A stretch of DNA of 64,000 nucleotides from Oleidesulfovibrio alaskensis DSM 16109 (GTDB lineage: Bacteria; Desulfobacterota; Desulfovibrionia; Desulfovibrionales; Desulfovibrionaceae): contig NZ_AXWQ01000007.1 of NCBI RefSeq assembly GCF_000482745.1, forward strand, positions 248,001 through 312,000. Direction: 5' to 3'. Every line of letters begins with the position of its first letter. Position 1 is the stretch's first letter. Below are positions 17,853 through 27,223 of the stretch, one piece after another. Made by a program: the position numbers and the translations under genes. Under the pieces are notes generated by a model that did no database searches, was not told the DNA's origin, and saw only the letters and a list, made by a program, of their open reading frames with translations.

Positions 17853-18527
17853 ATGGCCAGCATGTGGAAAGAGTTCAGCAAAGGCCTGTGGAGGGAAATT
17901 CCTCCGTTCAGGCTGGTTCTGGGGCTGTGCCCGGTGCTTGCGGTCACCAAGTCCGCCAATAACGGCTTCGGTATGGGCATGGCGGTAATCTTCGTGCTCT
18001 TTTTATCCAACGTCATCATTTCGCTGGTGCGCAACCTTATTCCCAAAAAGGTGCGCATCGCCTGTTATATCGCCATCGCCGCCTCGCTGGTGGTGGCCAT
18101 CGAGCTGCTTATGCAGGCATATGCCTATCCGTTGTACCAGCAGCTCGGCATCTTTGTTCCCCTGATTGTTGTTAACTGCATCATTCTGGGGCGTGCAGAA
18201 GCTTTTGCAGGTAAAAACCCGGTGCATCTGGCCGCGGCTGACGGGCTGGGCATCGGCATGGGCTTCTGCCTGTCGCTCACCTTTCTCGGCTCGCTGCGCG
18301 AAATGCTGGGCACCGGTACGGTTTTCGGCCATCAGGTGATGTGGCAGGGGTTCAAACCCCTCACATTCATGGTCGAAGCGCCGGGCGCGTTCATTTCTCT
18401 GGGGCTTGTTCTGGGCGCCATGAACCTGCTCAGCATTGTGCAGGCCAAGCGCAAGGGCATCCCCGAACCGGAAAACCCGACCCCCGGCTGCGAATCGTGT
18501 CGCGGCTGCGCCGCAGGTCACAGGTAA
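17853..18527 (+). CDS. rnfE: RnfE membrane subunit
   Basis: 224 residues, six predicted helices, RnfE/NqrD family. It starts with FSKGLWREIPPFRLVLGLCPVLAVT, where the conserved cysteine that helps hold the intramembrane iron centre with RnfA is visible. NCIILGRAEAFA carries the second conserved cysteine. The C-terminal tail is Cys-rich (CESCRGCAAGH), which is less usual and might bind metal. AGGAG lies eight bases before the ATG. It is followed by rnfA after 12 bases. Confidence 0.94.
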   Translation: MASMWKEFSKGLWREIPPFRLVLGLCPVLAVTKSANNGFGMGMAVIFVLFLSNVIISLVRNLIPKKVRIACYIAIAASLVVAIELLMQAYAYPLYQQLGIFVPLIVVNCIILGRAEAFAGKNPVHLAAADGLGIGMGFCLSLTFLGSLREMLGTGTVFGHQVMWQGFKPLTFMVEAPGAFISLGLVLGAMNLLSIVQAKRKGIPEPENPTPGCESCRGCAAGHR

Positions 18528-18539
18528 GGGAGGCTGAAC

Positions 18540-19115
18540 ATGGATTATTTCCTGCTTTTGATCTCGGCGATCTTTGTCAACAACATTGTTCTTGCCCAGT
18601 ATCTCGGCCAGTGCCCCTACCTTGGCTGTTCCAAGGAAAAAGGTGTCAGTCTGGGCATGGGCGGCGCCGTCATATTCGTCATGATGCTGGCTACCCCCAT
18701 CACATGGCTGCTGCAGAAGTTTGTGCTTACCCCGCTGCATCTTGATTATCTGCAGACCATTATGTTCATTCTGGTCATTGCGTCTCTTGTGCAGCTGGTC
18801 GAGATGTTCCTTAAAAAGATGGTGCCCCCGCTGTACAGCTCACTGGGCATTTTTCTGCCGCTCATTACCACCAACTGCGCGGTTCTCGGTGTGGCCATTC
18901 TGGTGCAGCGCAAAGAGTTCGACCTCGGCACGTCGGTCTTTTACGCGTTTGCGGCAGGGCTCGGCTTTATGCTGGCTCTGGTGCTGCTTGCCGGTCTGCG
19001 CGAGCGGCTGGAGATCACCCGTGTGCCGCGCGCCCTTGCGGGTGTGCCGGTGGGGCTGGTTATGGCGGGGCTTATGTCCATGGCTTTCATGGCCTTCCAG
19101 GGCATGATTTCCTAG
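18540..19115 (+). CDS. rnfA: RnfA membrane subunit
   Basis: 191 residues, six helices, RnfA/NqrE family. Conserved FVNNIVLAQYLGQCPYLG near the start and TTNCAVLGVAILVQ in the middle hold the two cysteines that pair with RnfE around an iron centre in the membrane. AGGGAGG precedes the ATG. It forms the ion-translocating core with RnfD and RnfE. Confidence 0.95.
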   Translation: MDYFLLLISAIFVNNIVLAQYLGQCPYLGCSKEKGVSLGMGGAVIFVMMLATPITWLLQKFVLTPLHLDYLQTIMFILVIASLVQLVEMFLKKMVPPLYSSLGIFLPLITTNCAVLGVAILVQRKEFDLGTSVFYAFAAGLGFMLALVLLAGLRERLEITRVPRALAGVPVGLVMAGLMSMAFMAFQGMIS

Positions 19116-19190
19116 GGAAGTACCGGAACAAGGACAAGCCCTTTCCGCGGGAAATCCGCAAAGGAAAGGAAAACAGACAAGGACAGCGAT

Positions 19191-20060
19191 ATGGTCGTAA
19201 CATCCGTGCTTTCCCTGCTGGCGCTCGGTTTTGTCGCAGCCTGTGTGCTGGCGGCCGCTTCCCGGGTTTTTTATGTAGAGGAAGATCCGCGCGTTGAAGC
19301 TGTGCTGGACGCCCTGCCGGGCGCTAACTGCGGCGGCTGCGGTTTTGCCGGCTGTGAAGCGTATGCCCAGGCTGTGCTGGCCGATCCTTCGGTCAGTGCC
19401 GGGCTGTGCTGCGCAGGCGGTCCGGAAGTGGCCCACAAGGTGGGTGAGCTTTCCGGCAAGGCCGCAGGCGATGATGAACCGCTGGTTTCTTTCCGGCGCT
19501 GTGTAAAAGATGAAGGTAAGGTGGCATCCCGTTACGGGTACGAGGGATTTGCATCCTGCACTGCCGCGGCAATGATCGAAGACGGCCCCGACGCGTGCCG
19601 TTTTTCGTGCATCGGCTACGGCGACTGCGTGCGCGGGTGCCCCTTTGACGCCATGTATATAGAAAACGGCCTTGTGCATATTGACGAAGAAAAATGCACA
19701 AGCTGCGGCGCATGCATCCGCATATGCCCGCGCAATATTCTGGAACTCATCCCGCGCCGTGCGCGTGTCATGGTTTACTGCTCAACGCAGGATAAAATGA
19801 AGGCCGTGATGAACGTGTGCGAAGCAGGCTGCATCAACTGCGCAAAATGCGTCAAGAAGTGTCCGGCAAACGCCATAACGCAGGAAGGCGGCAAGATCAT
19901 GATTGATCAGAAAGCCTGCCTCGCGTTCGGGCCGGAATGCGGTGAAGCCTGTGTGGAAGCGTGCCCGCGCAACATTCTGCGCCATACATGCCCCACAGCC
20001 AAAGTCAGGCTGGCCGAGCTGAAAGCGCAGGACGCGGCTCAGGATGAGGCTTCCGCCTGA
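19191..20060 (+). CDS. rnfB: RnfB iron-sulfur subunit
   Basis: 289 residues. An N-terminal transmembrane helix (about 3-24) is followed by the [4Fe-4S]-binding block GANCGGCGFAGCEAYA near residue 45. Then come tandem ferredoxin-like clusters (CIGYGDCVRGCPFDAM, CTSCGACIRICP, CINCAKCVKKCP and CGEACVEACP). It is the expected entry site for ferredoxin electrons on the cytosolic side. A 75-base gap to rnfA contains an imperfect hairpin (19140-19164), perhaps tuning expression. Confidence 0.94.
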   Translation: MVVTSVLSLLALGFVAACVLAAASRVFYVEEDPRVEAVLDALPGANCGGCGFAGCEAYAQAVLADPSVSAGLCCAGGPEVAHKVGELSGKAAGDDEPLVSFRRCVKDEGKVASRYGYEGFASCTAAAMIEDGPDACRFSCIGYGDCVRGCPFDAMYIENGLVHIDEEKCTSCGACIRICPRNILELIPRRARVMVYCSTQDKMKAVMNVCEAGCINCAKCVKKCPANAITQEGGKIMIDQKACLAFGPECGEACVEACPRNILRHTCPTAKVRLAELKAQDAAQDEASA

Positions 20061-20120
20061 GGGCGGCGGCAGGTTTACAACCGCGCCTGAAAAAGCGCGT
20101 GTGATACTTGGAGTCATTCC

Positions 20121-21149
20121 ATGGAAAAAAATACCGCATCCAGAAGACAGTTTATCCAGACATGCGGTCTGCTGGGGCTTTCCGTGGCGGCAGGGGCAGC
20201 TTTGCCCGCTGTGGCCGGCGCCGCACGCATAGGCGGTGAGCACACCGTAACCCAGACGCGTCTGCAGATGGGCACCCTTGTGACGCTGACAGCCGTTCAT
20301 ACCTCGCGCCTGCAGGCCGAGGAGGCTCTGGGGCGTGCTTTTGAAGAAATAGACAGGCTTGCCGCCGTGTTCAGCCGGTACGACAGCACCACCCCCGTGT
20401 ATGTGCTTAACCGTGACGGAAGGGTCTCAGGCATCGGGCCTGAACTTAAGGAAGTGATGGACCGCGCGCTGCGTTTCGGCAGCCTGACGGATAATGCGTT
20501 CAACATTACGGTGAAGCCTGTGGTCGACCTGTTCAGCAGCCGGCAGAACCTTGCCGGCAGCGTGCAGCTTTCTCAGGAAGACGTGTCGCATGCGCTTAGT
20601 CTTGTCGATGCGCGTGGTGTGCAGCTGGGGCGCGACAGCATCCGGCTGCAGCGCGAAGGAATGGGCGTGACGCTGGACGGCATTGCCAAAGGCTACATTG
20701 TAGACAAAGCTTCTTCCGTGCTTAGCGCCTGCGGCGTGCGCAATCATATGATCAACGCCGGCGGCGATATACGCACCAGCGGAGAAAAAGCCGGCGGCAA
20801 ACCGTGGGTTATCGCCATTCAGGACCCTGATAAAAAGCGGAACTACCCCGCGACTATTGCCCTGCGTGATGGTGCCATTGCCACTTCCGGAGGTTATGAG
20901 GTCTTTTACGACCGCAAACGCATGTACAGCCATCTGGTAAGCCCCGCCACCGGCAGCAGCCCGCACAGCGTGCTCAGTGTGTCGGTGACGGCTCCCACCG
21001 TGATGGAGGCAGATACACTGGCTACTGCGGTGTATGTCATGCAGGCCCGCAGCGGTCTGCAGTTCATGGACAGCCTTACGGGACGCGAATGTCTTATTCT
21101 GGGACGTAACGGGGCTGCCTATACATCGCGCAACTGGGCAAAAGCATAA
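20121..21149 (+). CDS. apbE: FAD:protein FMN transferase ApbE
   Basis: 342 residues. A twin-arginine-like signal (SRRQFIQTCGLLGLSVAAGA) directs it to the periplasm. Family blocks are clear: QMGTLVTLTA near residue 50, VTLDGIAKGYIVDKA near 190, NAGGDIRTSG near 215 and the C-terminal ADTLATAVYVMQ. The enzyme moves FMN from FAD to threonine of SGAT motifs; the target here is RnfG. GGAG lies before the ATG. It closes the Rnf operon ahead of a terminator. Confidence 0.94.
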   Translation: MEKNTASRRQFIQTCGLLGLSVAAGAALPAVAGAARIGGEHTVTQTRLQMGTLVTLTAVHTSRLQAEEALGRAFEEIDRLAAVFSRYDSTTPVYVLNRDGRVSGIGPELKEVMDRALRFGSLTDNAFNITVKPVVDLFSSRQNLAGSVQLSQEDVSHALSLVDARGVQLGRDSIRLQREGMGVTLDGIAKGYIVDKASSVLSACGVRNHMINAGGDIRTSGEKAGGKPWVIAIQDPDKKRNYPATIALRDGAIATSGGYEVFYDRKRMYSHLVSPATGSSPHSVLSVSVTAPTVMEADTLATAVYVMQARSGLQFMDSLTGRECLILGRNGAAYTSRNWAKA

Positions 21150-21181
21150 AACTGCTGCCCGGGAGCATTAAAGTCCGTTCT

Positions 21182-21211
21182 GTCCGGTCGCTTTGCGGCC
21201 GGACTTTTTTT
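21182..21211 (+). terminator. Terminator of the cytochrome-rnf-apbE operon
   Basis: GTCCGGTCGC (21182-21191) pairs with GCGGCCGGAC (21195-21204) with one mismatch, followed by seven T. Confidence 0.85.
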
Positions 21212-21490
21212 GTTCCGGTGCCGGTGGCGGCTGCTGCCGCGGGATGGAAAGCAGAGGCACTGCGTGGCGTGTTCCGGCATGTGCTGCGGGGCCGAATTCA
21301 GGCGCGGCAGGCTTGCCGGGCGTTTTTTGTCCGCGGATAGTATTGTTTCCGCAGCAGGTTGTCGCCGGCCTGTCCGTGTGCTAGTGTCGGCATCATCCTT
21401 TTAGTAACAACGTTCCGGCCGCCGTGCCGGAGCGTACTGACATCACATTCAATGACACTTGCAGTGAATGATCATTGCGCGGAGGTTGTT
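21212..21490. other. Gap with candidate uspA promoter
   Basis: Together with the terminator this makes a 341-bp gene-free stretch between apbE and the stress-protein gene. A reasonable promoter, TTGTCG (21359-21364), 17 bases, TAGTGT (21382-21387), would give a leader of about 95 bases. A GATC-centred palindrome (AATGATCATT) lies near the gene start. Nothing else stands out. Confidence 0.45.
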
Positions 21491-21913
21491 ATGGCGTTTA
21501 AAAAAATACTGCTGGCTGTGGACGGTTCCAGCAATTCCCGTTTTGCCATGCGTCACGCCGTGGCGCTGGCCAGATGCTCGGAAGGGCAGGTAGTGCTGAT
21601 GCATTGTTTCGGCGAGGTGCCCAACCTTATCGGCGGTGCGGCCCGTACTGAAATTGCAGCCGAAATGCATAAGAATGCTGAAGAAATGATACAGGTCTTC
21701 CGCGAAGATCTGGAACGCGAAGGCGTGAAGTTTACCGTGCGCATCGAACACGGCAAGCCCAGCGACACCATTGTGGAAGTAGCCGATGACGAAAAGTGCG
21801 ATGTAATAGTCATGGGTTCGCGTGGGCTGAATGATTTTGAAGGTATGCTGCTGGGCAGTGTGGCCCACCGGGTACTTTCCATGTCCGGCGTGCCGGTGCT
21901 CGTGTCGCGCTAG
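21491..21913 (+). CDS. UspA family universal stress protein
   Basis: 140 residues, one Usp domain of the ATP-binding type: KKILLAVDGSSNS at the N-terminus and the phosphate loop GSRGLNDFEGMLLGSVAHRVL near residues 110-130 (G-x2-G-x9-G-S/T pattern). It is cytosolic and usually induced in stasis or stress. GGAGG precedes the ATG at 21491; the frame extends upstream to 21359 but that part overlaps the promoter. It is monocistronic, with a terminator directly behind. Confidence 0.94.
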   Translation: MAFKKILLAVDGSSNSRFAMRHAVALARCSEGQVVLMHCFGEVPNLIGGAARTEIAAEMHKNAEEMIQVFREDLEREGVKFTVRIEHGKPSDTIVEVADDEKCDVIVMGSRGLNDFEGMLLGSVAHRVLSMSGVPVLVSR

Positions 21914-21934
21914 CGGTTGCGCGTAAAATTATAC

Positions 21935-21966
21935 AGGCGGTTCCGCTGGGGCCGCCTTTCTTTTTG
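21935..21966 (+). terminator. Terminator behind uspA gene
   Basis: GGCGGTTCC and GGGCCGCC pair around GCTG, followed by a run of T broken by one C. Confidence 0.75.
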
Positions 21967-22107
21967 TCTGCGGCATTGCCCTTCTGTGTGGCTGGCGGTA
22001 AGAAGAATACCAGCCGCGTTCCTGCGGCTGCCCCGCAGCATGCCGTTGTCTGCCCGTTTGCAGCAGCATGCCGCGGCCGGAGTTGTAACTGAAAGCGGAG
22101 TCGCGAG

Positions 22108-23562
22108 ATGGATTTCACTCTTCTCAGCGGCCTGCTGGTGGTGATCAACCTGTGCGTGTCGTTCACCGCTGCGGGCCATGCCCTGCTGAACAAGCGGGAG
22201 CCCAGAGCCTCTCTCGGGTGGGTGGCGGTGTGCCTTACCTTTCCTCTGGCGGGGCCGTTGCTCTATTTCGTGTTCGGCATCAACCGTGTGCGCAGCAAGG
22301 CAGAACGGTTGAATGAAGAAAATTCGGCCAGAGGCACCGCCACAAAAGGGCGGCTGCACGGCGGAACCCATCCCTTTCTGCCGCCCGGCTCCATGGACGA
22401 TTATCTTATTGCGCCGGTCTACCGCACGCTGCAGCGTTCCGGTCTGGCTGTCACCGGAATGCCGCTGGTGGGCGGTAACGATGTGCGCATCATGCATAAC
22501 GGCGAGCAGGCCTACCCCCGCATGATCGAAGCGGTGGAATGTGCCGAAGACTCACTGTACCTTGCCACATATATTTTTGAAACCGGTCCGGAAGGCCGGC
22601 GCTTTATCGAAGCTCTGAGCTCCGCTGCGGCACGGGGCGTTGATGTGCGTGTGCTGGTGGACGGCGTGGGCGAGCTGTACGCCTTTCCCCGCGCTGGAAC
22701 CCTGCTGCAGCGGCGGGGAGTGCGCGTGGCGCGTTTCCTTCCGCCTCGTCTTTTTCCTCCCCAGCTTAGTGTCAATCTGCGCAACCACCGCAAGGTGCTG
22801 GTGGCCGACGGGCAGGTAGGCTTTACCGGCGGCATGAATCTGGGTGACAGGCATATGGTGGACAATCCGGAAAACAGACGCCCCGTGGTGGACATTCATT
22901 TCGGATTTTCCGGCCCTGTGGTGGCCCAGCTGCAGGAAGCTTTTCTGGATGACTGGGGGTTTGCCACCGGCGAATATACGCTGCCCCGCCGCGTGACGGA
23001 AGAGCCGTGCGGCGATACGCTGTGCCGCGTGGTCAAAGGCGGTCCCGGGCAGGATATCGACCGTATTTCGGCTTTGATGACGGGCGTCATCTCCAGTGCG
23101 TGCCGCTCGGTACGCATCATGACTCCGTATTTTCTGCCGTCCGGCGATCTGATAAGCGCCATGCAGGCAGCTGCCCTGCGTGGGGTGCGGGTGGATGTGG
23201 TGCTGCCCGGAAAAAATAATCTGCCGGCAGTGCACTGGGCCACACGCAACATGCTGTGGCAGCTGCTGCGGTTCGGGGTGCATGTCTACTACCAGCCCGG
23301 CCCTTTTGTACATTCCAAGATCATGCTCATCGACGGCAGTTACGCGCAGGTGGGGTCTGCCAATCTGGACCCCCGCAGCCTGCGGCTTAATTTCGAGCTG
23401 AATGTGGAGATATTTGATACGTCCGTCGTGCGTCCGCTGGTAAGGCATTTCGACAACGTGCGGCGCAATGCGCGCAGCATAACCCTGAGCGAACTGGAAA
23501 ACCGTTCCCTGCCGGTGCGTATGCGCGATGCCGCATTCTGGCTGTTCACCCCGTATTTGTAG
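22108..23562 (+). CDS. cls: Cardiolipin synthase (phospholipase D family)
   Basis: 484 residues with two N-terminal transmembrane helices (about 3-25 and 38-60) and two PLD domains. The catalytic HKD motifs are both intact: NHRKVLVADG near residue 226 and VHSKIMLIDG near residue 401. It joins two phosphatidylglycerol molecules, or uses PE in some relatives, at the inner membrane. Length and layout match bacterial Cls. GGAG lies upstream of the ATG. It has no operon partner that I can see. Confidence 0.94.
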   Translation: MDFTLLSGLLVVINLCVSFTAAGHALLNKREPRASLGWVAVCLTFPLAGPLLYFVFGINRVRSKAERLNEENSARGTATKGRLHGGTHPFLPPGSMDDYLIAPVYRTLQRSGLAVTGMPLVGGNDVRIMHNGEQAYPRMIEAVECAEDSLYLATYIFETGPEGRRFIEALSSAAARGVDVRVLVDGVGELYAFPRAGTLLQRRGVRVARFLPPRLFPPQLSVNLRNHRKVLVADGQVGFTGGMNLGDRHMVDNPENRRPVVDIHFGFSGPVVAQLQEAFLDDWGFATGEYTLPRRVTEEPCGDTLCRVVKGGPGQDIDRISALMTGVISSACRSVRIMTPYFLPSGDLISAMQAAALRGVRVDVVLPGKNNLPAVHWATRNMLWQLLRFGVHVYYQPGPFVHSKIMLIDGSYAQVGSANLDPRSLRLNFELNVEIFDTSVVRPLVRHFDNVRRNARSITLSELENRSLPVRMRDAAFWLFTPYL

Positions 23563-23634
23563 CCGTGCTGTGTATATGTTAAAAAATGAAGTGCTGCTAT
23601 TCCTTCCGGTTGGCACAAAGGCGGCTGATAGCTG

Positions 23635-23662
23635 TTGACATGTCGTGCCGGAGAGCTAGTAC
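23635..23662 (+). promoter_or_regulatory. Promoter of the phospholipase C-like gene
   Basis: TTGACA (23635-23640), 16 bases, TAGTAC (23657-23662). The leader to the ATG at 23762 would be about 93 bases. Confidence 0.5.
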
Positions 23663-23761
23663 ATAGGGTGTTTGGTACATTGCGTAAAAAGAATCTTTAG
23701 CGGTACACATTCTGTGGAAAAACGCACAAACCGACCGGAATCACCGGAAGCATATATTCTC

Positions 23762-24754
23762 ATGAAGCATGGTGATAAAATTGTACGGCGCGGCGCAACG
23801 CCCGGCGCCGGACGCACTGGCAGATGGCCTCTGGCGGTGGCTTTCAGTATTTTCATGCTGCTGCTTCTGCCTGATGCGGCCATGGCATGGGGACCGGGGG
23901 TGCACATGGCCTGTTCCGAGTGGCTGTTTGCCAACCTGACCCTGCTGCCTGCCGGTGTGGCTACTGTTATTTCCGCGTATGAGTCGGTTTTCCGCTACGG
24001 GGCGCTCAGTGCCGATATTTTCATAGGCAAAGGATGTGCCGTCACCCCCGGTCACAGCCACAACTGGGAAACCGCACACACGCTGCTGCGCAGTGCCGAC
24101 TCGCCCCGTCTTAAAGCCTATGCCTACGGCTATCTTTCTCATCTTGCGGCGGATACGGTGGCCCACAACCACTATGTGCCCAACAGCATGTGCAGTACAG
24201 GCGGCAGCAAGCTGAGTCATGTTTATGTCGAAATGCTGGCCGATTGCATGGTTCCGTGGAACAGAGGCACGGCAGGCGCATTGTACCGGCTGGGTTCGGC
24301 CGAGGCAGACAGGGTGCTGCGGGCCGCTGTGACGCCGCAGCGGGTGCCTTTTTTTGTTAAAAAGCAGATTTTTATGGGCAGTGTGGCCTTGTGTGGCCAT
24401 CGGCGCTGGCGCCGGTCGGTCAAGCTTGTGGACAGAGTGCTGCCTTTCGGCATGAATGCTGTTTATCTGGCTGAAATGCTCAATGTCTCGCTGCGGGCCG
24501 TTGTGGATGTTCTTTCCGACCCCTTCGGTTCGGTGGTGACGGGCATTGACCCCATAGGCGAGCACAATCTGGCAGCCATACGCAGCCGGACGCAGGGAGG
24601 CGCCGTCAGGCGGGCTTTGCGCGGGTTGCGAACCGTCCGGAGGGGCCGTTCCGGCACGGTTGCCGGCGGATGTGAAGGGGTATTGTTTCCTCTTGACCCG
24701 CGTCTTGCGTCACTAGATTTTCCGGCCGGTCGTACTGCCTGTCAGGCTGCGTGA
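23762..24754 (+). CDS. Secreted zinc-dependent phospholipase C-like protein
   Basis: 330 residues. A signal peptide (about residues 1-42) ends in AMA, so cleavage exposes Trp43 (WGPGVHM). In zinc phospholipase C enzymes the mature N-terminal Trp is itself a zinc ligand, so this layout is strong support. Other candidate ligands are in HSHNW, GYLSHLAADTVAHNHYVPN and KLSHVYVEMLAD. It probably hydrolyses phospholipids or related phosphodiesters outside the inner membrane. The start ATG at 23762 has a distant GGAAG; TTG and GTG starts upstream are possible but would lengthen the signal region. Confidence 0.85.
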   Translation: MKHGDKIVRRGATPGAGRTGRWPLAVAFSIFMLLLLPDAAMAWGPGVHMACSEWLFANLTLLPAGVATVISAYESVFRYGALSADIFIGKGCAVTPGHSHNWETAHTLLRSADSPRLKAYAYGYLSHLAADTVAHNHYVPNSMCSTGGSKLSHVYVEMLADCMVPWNRGTAGALYRLGSAEADRVLRAAVTPQRVPFFVKKQIFMGSVALCGHRRWRRSVKLVDRVLPFGMNAVYLAEMLNVSLRAVVDVLSDPFGSVVTGIDPIGEHNLAAIRSRTQGGAVRRALRGLRTVRRGRSGTVAGGCEGVLFPLDPRLASLDFPAGRTACQAA

Positions 24755-24786
24755 CTGCAGTCTGTCTGTGCGTCTGCCAGTCAGAA

Positions 24787-24811
24787 GGGAGCCATCCGGC
24801 TTCCTTTTTTT
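24787..24811 (+). terminator. Terminator behind the phospholipase C-like gene
   Basis: GGGAGCC (24787-24793) pairs with GGCTTCC (24798-24804) around a four-base loop and is followed by seven T. Confidence 0.8.
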
Positions 24812-24930
24812 GTGTGCGGCATCAGGCGGCGGCCGCTTGCCCGCGACGGCGGCACGGTGTACCAACGTGTTGCCCTGATATCTGGCGCGGGTAATCGCAC
24901 GCCGTGCCGCATTCATGCAGGAGAAAAAAC

Positions 24931-26070
24931 ATGCCGGAACCAGTTCTGGTCATTGTGAAATATTGCGATCCTTCCACAGGCGGCGAAGGGGTGGCCTATC
25001 GTTTCTGCCGGTATATGCAGAGCCGCGGGGTTCCTTTTCAGCTTGTCTGCGGCAGAAACAAGGAACCGCACGGTCCGCTGGCGGAGCACGTGGTGGAACT
25101 GGGTATGCTGCGGCCCACAAGGCTGCTCAAATATGCATCGTTTTTCCGCAGGGCAGAACGGTACATCGCCTGTACGCGCGGGGTGCCTTTTTCGTTTGAA
25201 TATGTCCGCGGTGCCGCCATTGTGCGGCAGACAGGCGTACATGCCACTTTTCTCAGGCGTTCGCTGGAGGGCCTGCCCGAAAAGGAAAAACGCCGTAAAA
25301 TGCGCAGCCGGTGGTGGAATCTGTACAACAGATATGTTCCCGCACAGGAACGCCGAGTCCTTGATTCCGCCGAGCTGCAACGCATTCTGGTGCCTTCGGG
25401 CATGACACGGGACGAGGTGTGCCAAAGCTATCCGCAGCATTGCCACAAGGTGACCGTCATTCATAACGGGGTGGACACGGAACGCTTTCATCCCGCGGAT
25501 GAGGCGGCGCGCGTGGCTGCGCGCGAACGGTACTGGCCCGGTGCGGGCGCACGGCGCATAGTGGGGTTTGCGGGCAATATATTTATGCGCAAGGGACTGG
25601 CCCATTGTATAGGCAGTCTGCGCGGTCTGCCCGAAGATGTGGTGCTGCTGGTGGCAGGCGGTGATAATGCCGCCCCGTACAGACAGCAGGCCGCTGCGCT
25701 GGGCGTGGAGCACAGGGTCCGCTTTGCCGGAGCCGTGGCCGATATGCCGCAGTTTTTTCATGCGCTGGATGCCTTCTGTCTGCCCACCCGCTACGATCCG
25801 TTCGGTCTGGTCATAGCCGAAGCCGTGGCGGCAGGAGTGCCCGTTGTTACATCGCATCTGGCCGGCAGTGCGGAGATTGTGCAGGACGGCGTGACCGGTG
25901 CGGTATGCCGTTCTCTGGATGACAGTGCCGTGGCGCAGGCCGTGGATAAGGCCCTGAGGCTGGACAGATCCGGTATTGCCGCTTCGGCCCCTGACGAGCG
26001 CGATATGTTCGCCCGCTATCTGGCGCTGGCAGATGACGTGCGTGCCGCACGCCGACCCGTCAGGCCATGA
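24931..26070 (+). CDS. Glycosyltransferase family 4
   Basis: 379 residues with the GT-B fold: N-terminal acceptor domain, then VTVIHNGVDTERFHP near residue 180 and the donor domain with IVGFAGNIFMRKGL near 210. The GT1/GT4 signature PTRYDPFGLVIAEAVAAGVPVV is near 290. It should transfer a sugar from a nucleotide or lipid donor during LPS, glycan or glycolipid synthesis, on the cytosolic side. The acceptor is unknown. CAGGAG precedes the ATG. It is followed with no gap by a second GT4. Confidence 0.88.
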   Translation: MPEPVLVIVKYCDPSTGGEGVAYRFCRYMQSRGVPFQLVCGRNKEPHGPLAEHVVELGMLRPTRLLKYASFFRRAERYIACTRGVPFSFEYVRGAAIVRQTGVHATFLRRSLEGLPEKEKRRKMRSRWWNLYNRYVPAQERRVLDSAELQRILVPSGMTRDEVCQSYPQHCHKVTVIHNGVDTERFHPADEAARVAARERYWPGAGARRIVGFAGNIFMRKGLAHCIGSLRGLPEDVVLLVAGGDNAAPYRQQAAALGVEHRVRFAGAVADMPQFFHALDAFCLPTRYDPFGLVIAEAVAAGVPVVTSHLAGSAEIVQDGVTGAVCRSLDDSAVAQAVDKALRLDRSGIAASAPDERDMFARYLALADDVRAARRPVRP

Positions 26071-26084
26071 AACAAGGAACACAG

Positions 26085-27194
26085 ATGCATATTGTATACG
26101 TTATCGGCGGACTTTTCCGCGGAGGCATAGAAAACTGGCTGCTGAACATCACGCCCTGCCTGCAGCGCGAAGGCTGCCGCGTTACCGTGGTCAACATGAC
26201 AGGAAAGGGTGATCTGGTGCCGCTGTTTGCGGAGGCGGGCGTGTCCGTGGTCAACGTGGGAAGGCGCGGTCTGCCGGCAGGCACACACCGGCTGGATACG
26301 ACACTGAGGCTGCGGCGCCTGCTGCGCCGTTTGCAGCCGGATGTTATACAGACCATGCATTTTGCCGCCAATTACCATACCCGGCTTGCCGCGGCGGGCA
26401 CCGGAGTGCCTGTCATCACCAACATACGCACCATGGCCCGCGAGACCAAGCCGGTGCGCAGAATAATGAACAAGCTTCTTTCGGCGCGCACAGCCATGTT
26501 TGTCTCTGTATCACAGGCCGTTGATGCCGTGGTGCAGCAGGATCACAACCTGTTCCGCGCACCTTCGCGGGTGGTGTACAACGGTATTCCCGAGGGGCAT
26601 TTCAGCGCTGCTGCGGCGGATGCGGGTACTCTGGTGCCGCAGGGGGCGCCTGTGCTGGTGACGGCATGCAGGCTGGTGCCGGTGAAGAATATGGACTTTT
26701 TTCTGCGCGTCTTCCGGAAAATAACCGCCGATGTGCCTGATGCGTTCTTTGTGCTGATGGGCGACGGCGGCGAGCGTGCGGCGCTGGAACAGCAGGCCGG
26801 AGAACTGGGCATTGCGTCACAGGTTGTTTTTACGGGTATGCGCAGCGATGTGCCCGCGGTGCTGAAGGGGCTTTGCGACCGGCGCAGTGTTTTTGTCATG
26901 CCCTCCCGCTGGGAAGGCTTTCCCAACGCAGCGCTGGAAGCCTTGGCCTGCGGGGTGCCGCTGGTTGTTTCCGATACTGTGCCGGTAAAGGAAGTTACGG
27001 AGGATGCCGCCGTTGTGCTGCCGCTGGATGAAGACGTATGGGCGGATGGCCTGACAGCCCTGCTGAATGACCCGCAGCGGCTTGATGCCATGCGTGCAAA
27101 GGGGAGCGCCGTGGCGGAGCGGTTCAGATTTTCGGCGCACGTGGCGGAATGGAAACAGCTGTATACCGATGTTGTCCGTCAGGCGGCCCGCTGA
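26085..27194 (+). CDS. Glycosyltransferase family 4
   Basis: 369 residues, GT-B fold. MHIVYVIGGLFRGGIENWLLN opens the protein as in many GT4 enzymes; the donor site has PVLVTACRLVPVKNMDFFLR near 190 and MPSRWEGFPNAALEALACGVPLV near 275. Two starts are possible: ATG 26067, overlapping the previous stop by four bases, and ATG 26085, which has AAGGA upstream and gives the conserved N-terminus; I use the latter. With the preceding gene it probably acts in the same glycan pathway, but no other polysaccharide genes lie nearby. Confidence 0.88.
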   Translation: MHIVYVIGGLFRGGIENWLLNITPCLQREGCRVTVVNMTGKGDLVPLFAEAGVSVVNVGRRGLPAGTHRLDTTLRLRRLLRRLQPDVIQTMHFAANYHTRLAAAGTGVPVITNIRTMARETKPVRRIMNKLLSARTAMFVSVSQAVDAVVQQDHNLFRAPSRVVYNGIPEGHFSAAAADAGTLVPQGAPVLVTACRLVPVKNMDFFLRVFRKITADVPDAFFVLMGDGGERAALEQQAGELGIASQVVFTGMRSDVPAVLKGLCDRRSVFVMPSRWEGFPNAALEALACGVPLVVSDTVPVKEVTEDAAVVLPLDEDVWADGLTALLNDPQRLDAMRAKGSAVAERFRFSAHVAEWKQLYTDVVRQAAR

Positions 27195-27223
27195 CTGCGG
27201 GAGCGGCGGAGGATATGAATGAA

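Noticed and set aside
23612..23627. Sigma-54 promoter before the phospholipase C-like gene
   Set aside because: TGGCAC is good but the -12 element reads CGGC; a TTGACA/TAGTAC pair just downstream explains the gene better.
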